DNA of 16,622 bases, from the NCBI GenBank assembly GCA_031402225.1, contig JANNSD010000112.1, positions 1 to 16,622 on the forward strand, written 5' to 3'. Positions within the stretch are counted from its first letter, which is position 1. Every line of letters starts with the position of its first letter. The notes below the pieces were generated by a model. That model had not been told where the DNA came from. It searched no databases and saw nothing but the letters and a program-made list of their open reading frames with translations. Positions 12,522 through 16,622 of the stretch are shown here, piece by piece. This DNA is from JAGGAG01 sp031402225 (lineage in GTDB: Bacteria; Gemmatimonadota; Gemmatimonadetes; Gemmatimonadales; GWC2-71-9). The position numbers and the translations under genes were made by a program.

Positions 12522-15121
12522 CCTCCCCGTCCCGCCTCGCTGAGGCCCTGGCCGACCGCTACCGCATCGAGCGCGAGCTCGGCGCCGGTGGCATGGCCAC
12601 CGTCTGGCTTGCTGAGGACCTGAAGCACCACCGCAAGGTCGCCATCAAGGTGCTTCGCCCCGAACTCGCCAGTGCCGTCGGCGCCGAGCGCTTTCTCGCT
12701 GAAATTCGCATCATCGCCAACCTGCATCATCCCCACATCCTGGGCCTGATCGACAGCGGAGCACTCACGACTCACGACTCACGACTGCTGTATTACGTCA
12801 TGCCCTTCGTGGAAGGCGAGTCACTCCGTGCCCGGCTCACCCGCGAGACCCAGCTCTCGATCGACGAGGCGGTGCGCATCGCCAGCGAGGTCGGGAGTGC
12901 GCTCGACTACGCCTACCGCCACAACGTCGTGCATCGCGACATAAAGCCCGAGAACATCCTGCTGCAGGACGGTGGTTCGCTCGTGGCCGACTTCGGCATC
13001 GCCCTGGCCCTGCAGAGTTCGGCCGCGGAGCGACTGACCGAAACGGGGACATCGATCGGCACCCCGCAGTACATGAGCCCGGAGCAGGCGACGGGGGGAA
13101 AGAACCTGGATGCCCGCAGCGACGTCTACTCCCTCGGTGTGGTTCTCTACGAGATGCTCGCTGGCGAGCCGCCCTTCAGTGGGCCGACGTCACAGGCCGT
13201 CATCGCCAAGTTGCTGACGGAGCGGCCCACTCGGCTGCGGGTGGTGCGAAGCTCCGTTCCGCAACCCCTCGACGCCGCCGTGGCGCGCGCGCTCGAGAAG
13301 GTGCCGGCCGATCGCTTCGCCAGCGCGGCAGCGCTCATCCAGGCCATCCAGTCGGGCGCTGGCCCGCGTGCCGCCCTGGTGACGGCTGGCCGGCGGAAGC
13401 TTGGCATCGCGGCAGCTGGACTCGTCGCGGCGGCACTGATCACTGTTGGCATCATGCGATACACATCCCGGCCCGCCCGTCACTCGGTAGTGCTCCTGGA
13501 TCGCACCCAGATCACGTCCACCGGTCATGCCACGGCGCCGTCGATCTCCGCCGACGGAAAGCAAATGGCATACGTCACAGCAGAGTGCGACCCAACCGGT
13601 TGCAAGTATGGCATCGACATCCAGGATGTGGGGAGCCCGACTTCACGACGTGCCGTTGATCTCATCGACGCTAGTATGGTGAGCAGCGTCAAGTGGAGCT
13701 CCGACCGCAGGAACTTTCTCGTATGGTTCGCCAGAAATGGGAGCTTTGGCGGCTACCTCGTGCCGGCACTTGGAGGCACGCCCAGACAGATCCCGTATTC
13801 TGGCGCAGATTTCTATGCGGGCGGGGACTCGATCATCATGGCCTCCGAGGGCCTCGTCGGCGATACGGTGCATTGGGTGTTCGTCGCGGCACTCGATGGC
13901 CAGGTCCGCGACAGCATTCGTGTGCTCGGCGTCGCCGACGGAATCGACGTCTGGAGTGTCGGGGGGTCCGGCTTGATCGCTGTAGCGCTGTATCACGGGA
14001 CACATGCGCAGTGGCGCGTGATCAACCGTCAGGGTAAGGAGACCGACCACATCGCATTGCAAGCAAGCTCTGCGGTGTTCACCAGGGACGCCGCGTGGTT
14101 CACCCTTGACAATTCTGGGAACAGAAACTACTCGCGACTCGTGCGCATTCCCTTCGCGCGCGCCACTGGGCGGTTTGGGAACCGTCGCGACACCGTCTAT
14201 CAGGGTCAGTTTACAACTTTCGACGTGACCCCGGACGGACAACAGATCGTCATGGAGGAACTCGGCACCGACTTCCGCGTGTTCGTCTTGAGCCTGCGCG
14301 ATGCATTTCGGGCAGGCTATGCCCAGATGCCGGCACGGGTTCAAGCATCCAACACGGTATGGGCTGAAATCTCCCCCAATGGCTCCAGGTTGCTGGTCTG
14401 GCGACTTGGCGGTACAGCGAAGGGTCAGGAAGCTCGCGTATCGGTGCTCGCGCTGACGGGCGGTGCAGAAACTCCGCTCGGTACGGCCACGTTGGGAACC
14501 AACGTGGCCTGGGTAGACTCGGTGACAATTCGGCTGGCCGAGTCAGATTCGCGGACGCTCAAGCTGTTTCTGATGGACGCCCGCACCGGAGCCCGTCGCG
14601 AAGAGCTCGCTTTGCCCGACTCCACGGTCGTCGATTTCGACTGGCTGAACGGAGGCGGCTGGACCTGGATACCCGCGGGCGGCAAGAGCGTCCAGGTGTG
14701 GCGCGCGCACGATGCAACGCCGCGCCGCGCCGCCGCGTCGAGCGCGTCTCTTAGGTGGATCGGTGTTGCCGCGTCACCAGCTGGGCAGCGTCTTGCCCTC
14801 GCGGCTCAGACGGACTCAAGAGATACCGTGCAACTCAGCGTGCTATCGATGGGTGATACGATCCCGGTTCACTGGGCCACCATTCCCACTGCACGGGGTG
14901 CGACCATCCGGTGGCTGCCAGACATGACGCTTCTGGTAACCATCTGGGAGGGCGGCATTCCAACTTTGTACCGGGTCCGCGGGCCAGGTCGTGTCGAGCG
15001 CCTTGGAACGGCGCCGCGCGTTCTGTACGACATGACCGTCTCAGACAACCTCAGGGACGCGGCGGTCGTCACCCGTGACCCGCGCTCCGACATTTTTCTG
15101 AGCCGGATCGAGCCCCGCTAG
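12518..15121 (+). CDS. Receptor serine/threonine protein kinase with a divergent propeller sensor (kinase 4)
   Basis: An 867-residue kinase starting at ATG 12518, which overlaps the kinase 3 stop by 4 bp; the start fits the shared N-terminus (SRLAEALADRYRIERELG). Motifs: GAGGMATV, K44, HRD D141, KPEN, DFG D158, SPEQ, all intact. The activation segment differs from its neighbours (LQSSAAERLTETGTSIGTPQY, then ATGGKNLDARSD). The linker has no octamer repeat and the transmembrane helix is at about 295-314. The sensor has weak propeller turns (ISADGKQMAY, ISPNGSRLLV) and lacks the SGRxEVYVRPFP blade and closing YDVMPDG of the other genes. Its codon use looks less GC-biased by eye. The beta4-beta5 loop carries a short heptamer insert (ALTTHDSR). 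It is probably the last gene of the + strand run. Confidence 0.92.
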   Translation: MTSPSRLAEALADRYRIERELGAGGMATVWLAEDLKHHRKVAIKVLRPELASAVGAERFLAEIRIIANLHHPHILGLIDSGALTTHDSRLLYYVMPFVEGESLRARLTRETQLSIDEAVRIASEVGSALDYAYRHNVVHRDIKPENILLQDGGSLVADFGIALALQSSAAERLTETGTSIGTPQYMSPEQATGGKNLDARSDVYSLGVVLYEMLAGEPPFSGPTSQAVIAKLLTERPTRLRVVRSSVPQPLDAAVARALEKVPADRFASAAALIQAIQSGAGPRAALVTAGRRKLGIAAAGLVAAALITVGIMRYTSRPARHSVVLLDRTQITSTGHATAPSISADGKQMAYVTAECDPTGCKYGIDIQDVGSPTSRRAVDLIDASMVSSVKWSSDRRNFLVWFARNGSFGGYLVPALGGTPRQIPYSGADFYAGGDSIIMASEGLVGDTVHWVFVAALDGQVRDSIRVLGVADGIDVWSVGGSGLIAVALYHGTHAQWRVINRQGKETDHIALQASSAVFTRDAAWFTLDNSGNRNYSRLVRIPFARATGRFGNRRDTVYQGQFTTFDVTPDGQQIVMEELGTDFRVFVLSLRDAFRAGYAQMPARVQASNTVWAEISPNGSRLLVWRLGGTAKGQEARVSVLALTGGAETPLGTATLGTNVAWVDSVTIRLAESDSRTLKLFLMDARTGARREELALPDSTVVDFDWLNGGGWTWIPAGGKSVQVWRAHDATPRRAAASSASLRWIGVAASPAGQRLALAAQTDSRDTVQLSVLSMGDTIPVHWATIPTARGATIRWLPDMTLLVTIWEGGIPTLYRVRGPGRVERLGTAPRVLYDMTVSDNLRDAAVVTRDPRSDIFLSRIEPR
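12763..12786 (+). repeat. ACTCACG heptamer repeat inside kinase 4
   Basis: Three perfect ACTCACG units plus ACT are read in frame as LTTHDSR. They lie at the same point of the kinase N-lobe as the longer array in kinase 1. Kinase 3 has the four residues EADG instead. Confidence 0.92.
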
Positions 15122-15125
15122 CGAC

Positions 15126-16622
15126 TCACCTCGGAAACGCCTCCGGCAAGCCTCCATCCACGGTCAAAATGTCCCCCGTCGTGTACTTGAACTTCTCGCT
15201 CGACAACAGCACCGCCAGGTCCGCCACCGCGCTCGCCGGAATCAGTGAGGCCCCCAGCAGGTTCCGCCGCTTGTAGACCTCCAGCTGTTCGTCCACTGAA
15301 ATTCCCTTCCCTGCCGCACGCTCCGCCACAAACTTCAGGAACAGCGGCGTCTCCACCTGGTCCGCATTGATGGCATTCACGCGAACGCCGTCCCCGCCCA
15401 GTTCTACCGCCGCCACCCTCAGCGCCTGCAGCATCGCCGCCTTGCTCCCGCCATACGCCGCCGCATCCCGACCCGGCACCAGCGCCGCCTTCGACACCGA
15501 CGCCACGATGCTCCCACCCAGCCCCTGCCGCCGCATGATCGTTGCCGCCGCCGAGATCGCCATCACCGCGCCGAGATAGTGCACATCCAGTTGCCTCTGC
15601 AGGTCCTCCCGCTTGAGGTCCGTCAGCGCCGCAAACCTCGGCGCGAGACCAGCCGTGTAGAACAGGCTGTCGACCCCGCCAAACTCACGCACCGTGCGCG
15701 TGAACAGCAGGTGCAGGCTCGCATCGTCCCGCACATCCACCGCGACACCGATCGCGCGCCCCGGTGCCGTTGCCACCACCGCCGCCGCCACCCGCTCCGC
15801 CGCCGCACCGTCAACGTCAGCCACGACCACATGCGCCCCCGCCTCGACATACGCTTGCACCGCCGCCGCACCGATCCCGCTCCCGCCACCCACCACGATC
15901 ACCACATGCCGCGCCAGCAGCAGCGTCTTCCGCTCCCGCTCGATCTCCTCCTCAATTTTCCGCCGCTCGAGCGGCCAGTGCTCGAACTCGAACACCTCCG
16001 CCTCGGGGATGAACTGGAACGCGTCCACCGCCTCCGCATTCTCGATCGCCTTGAGCGTCGCGCGATAGCACACATTGGCGGTGACCGCGTTCTTCTTGTC
16101 CTTGAACACCGTCACCATGCCGAGCCCCGGGACCAGCACCACCTTGGCCCAGTCGCGGAGCGGCGCCTCGTCCTTCTTCGCGTGCCGCTGGTGATATGCC
16201 TCGTACTCCTTGTGGGCCGCCCCGATCTGCGTCCGCGTCTTCACGCAGAGTTCCTCCGCCGAGGCGCTGAGATCCAGGTCGAGCCACACCGGCTTGGTGC
16301 CGGCGCGCAGGATATGCTCCGGCGTCGCCACGCCGCGGCCCACCACTTCCTTCAGCCGCTCCGATGCCAGCGTCGTCAGCACGTCATCGCTGTCGTCGAG
16401 ATGCAGGATCACCCGCTCCGACACGCCGAGCGCACCGCGAATCGCCGGCAGTACCGCCTCCGCCGCTCTCGAGCGAACGTCAGTCGCTTCTGTGCGCACT
16501 CGCGGCGCACCCAGCACGTGCCGCCCGCGACGGCTCGCCTTCAGGAACTCCTCCGTCGCCGCGATCGCCGTCATCAGCCGCTCGTGACACTCGTCGGCAT
16601 CGTCCGCCCAGATCACCAGCCC
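15126..16622 (-). CDS. Bifunctional rhamnulose-1-phosphate aldolase / short-chain dehydrogenase, C-terminal part (5' end outside the window)
   Basis: The frame is open to the window edge, so the start lies beyond it; 498 residues are visible. The first part is the end of a class II aldolase domain (GLVIWADDADECHERL, matching the HGLFTWGDT region of the family). The zinc-binding histidines would be upstream and are not visible. The second part is a Rossmann short-chain dehydrogenase: GGGSGIG cofactor loop, catalytic Ser in ASVSKAA, YGGSK, and the family ending TVDGGLPEAFPR. Fused enzymes of this type cleave rhamnulose-1-phosphate to dihydroxyacetone phosphate and lactaldehyde and oxidise the lactaldehyde. 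The usual active-site Asn (NxxG) appears to be His here (DVHYLG). The family is typically about 700 residues, so roughly 200 are missing. It converges on kinase 4 with a 4-bp gap and no terminator. Confidence 0.88.
   Translation of the reverse strand, partial: GLVIWADDADECHERLMTAIAATEEFLKASRRGRHVLGAPRVRTEATDVRSRAAEAVLPAIRGALGVSERVILHLDDSDDVLTTLASERLKEVVGRGVATPEHILRAGTKPVWLDLDLSASAEELCVKTRTQIGAAHKEYEAYHQRHAKKDEAPLRDWAKVVLVPGLGMVTVFKDKKNAVTANVCYRATLKAIENAEAVDAFQFIPEAEVFEFEHWPLERRKIEEEIERERKTLLLARHVVIVVGGGSGIGAAAVQAYVEAGAHVVVADVDGAAAERVAAAVVATAPGRAIGVAVDVRDDASLHLLFTRTVREFGGVDSLFYTAGLAPRFAALTDLKREDLQRQLDVHYLGAVMAISAAATIMRRQGLGGSIVASVSKAALVPGRDAAAYGGSKAAMLQALRVAAVELGGDGVRVNAINADQVETPLFLKFVAERAAGKGISVDEQLEVYKRRNLLGASLIPASAVADLAVLLSSEKFKYTTGDILTVDGGLPEAFPR

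Noticed and set aside
1..16622. Insertion sequences, tRNA or rRNA genes
   Set aside because: No transposase-like frame, terminal inverted repeats or RNA-gene-like stretch was seen. Gaps between genes are short and filled by repeats or promoters.

Overview
The window most resembles a Gemmatimonadota genome (soil or sediment type). The GC content is high. Near-identical PknB-type serine/threonine kinases, each with a C-terminal TolB/PD40-like beta-propeller, lie head to tail, and their kinase domains have the wording I associate with that phylum (DRYRIEREIGAGGMATVYLA, LRPEL, TTANLQHPHIL, MTETGMSLGTPHYMSPEQ). This assignment comes from memory of the family, not from a search.

Layout. Positions 1-1476 hold the C-terminal propeller of a kinase or related sensor whose start lies upstream. 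It overlaps by 4 bp with complete kinase 1 (1473-4193). A heptamer repeat array (4194-4235) then leads into a convergent gene for an exported Xaa-Pro aminopeptidase (complement 4223-5683). A second copy of the same array (5744-5778) lies beyond that gene. Two tandem toxin-antitoxin pairs follow on the + strand: RHH antitoxin plus PIN toxin (5817-6529), and a second RHH plus PIN pair (6574-7232). The second toxin overlaps kinase 2 (7229-9847) by 4 bp. A 79-bp repeat-filled gap precedes kinase 3 (9927-12521), which overlaps kinase 4 (12518-15121) by 4 bp. Convergent to kinase 4, 4 bp away, is the C-terminal part of a bifunctional rhamnulose-1-phosphate aldolase/short-chain dehydrogenase (complement 15126-16622) that runs off the window.

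How the genes fit together. Each complete kinase is a membrane receptor: cytoplasmic kinase, one transmembrane helix, and a propeller on the far side that probably senses a ligand or protein. The kinase halves are conserved and the propellers diverge, so the set looks like one signalling head attached to several sensors. Kinases 2-4 could share transcripts with the second toxin-antitoxin pair. The peptidase and the sugar-catabolism gene show no visible functional link to the kinases.

The least ordinary signal is the repeat content. Short tandem repeats of 7 or 8 bp and a hairpin-forming element (peptide form GHPERSEG) sit at two fixed places inside the kinase genes (the beta4-beta5 loop and the juxtamembrane linker) and in the gaps between genes. 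In one case such an element carries the likely ribosome binding site of kinase 3 inside a hairpin. No tRNA, rRNA, CRISPR array, transposase or convincing intrinsic terminator was seen, and no gap between genes exceeds 300 bases.
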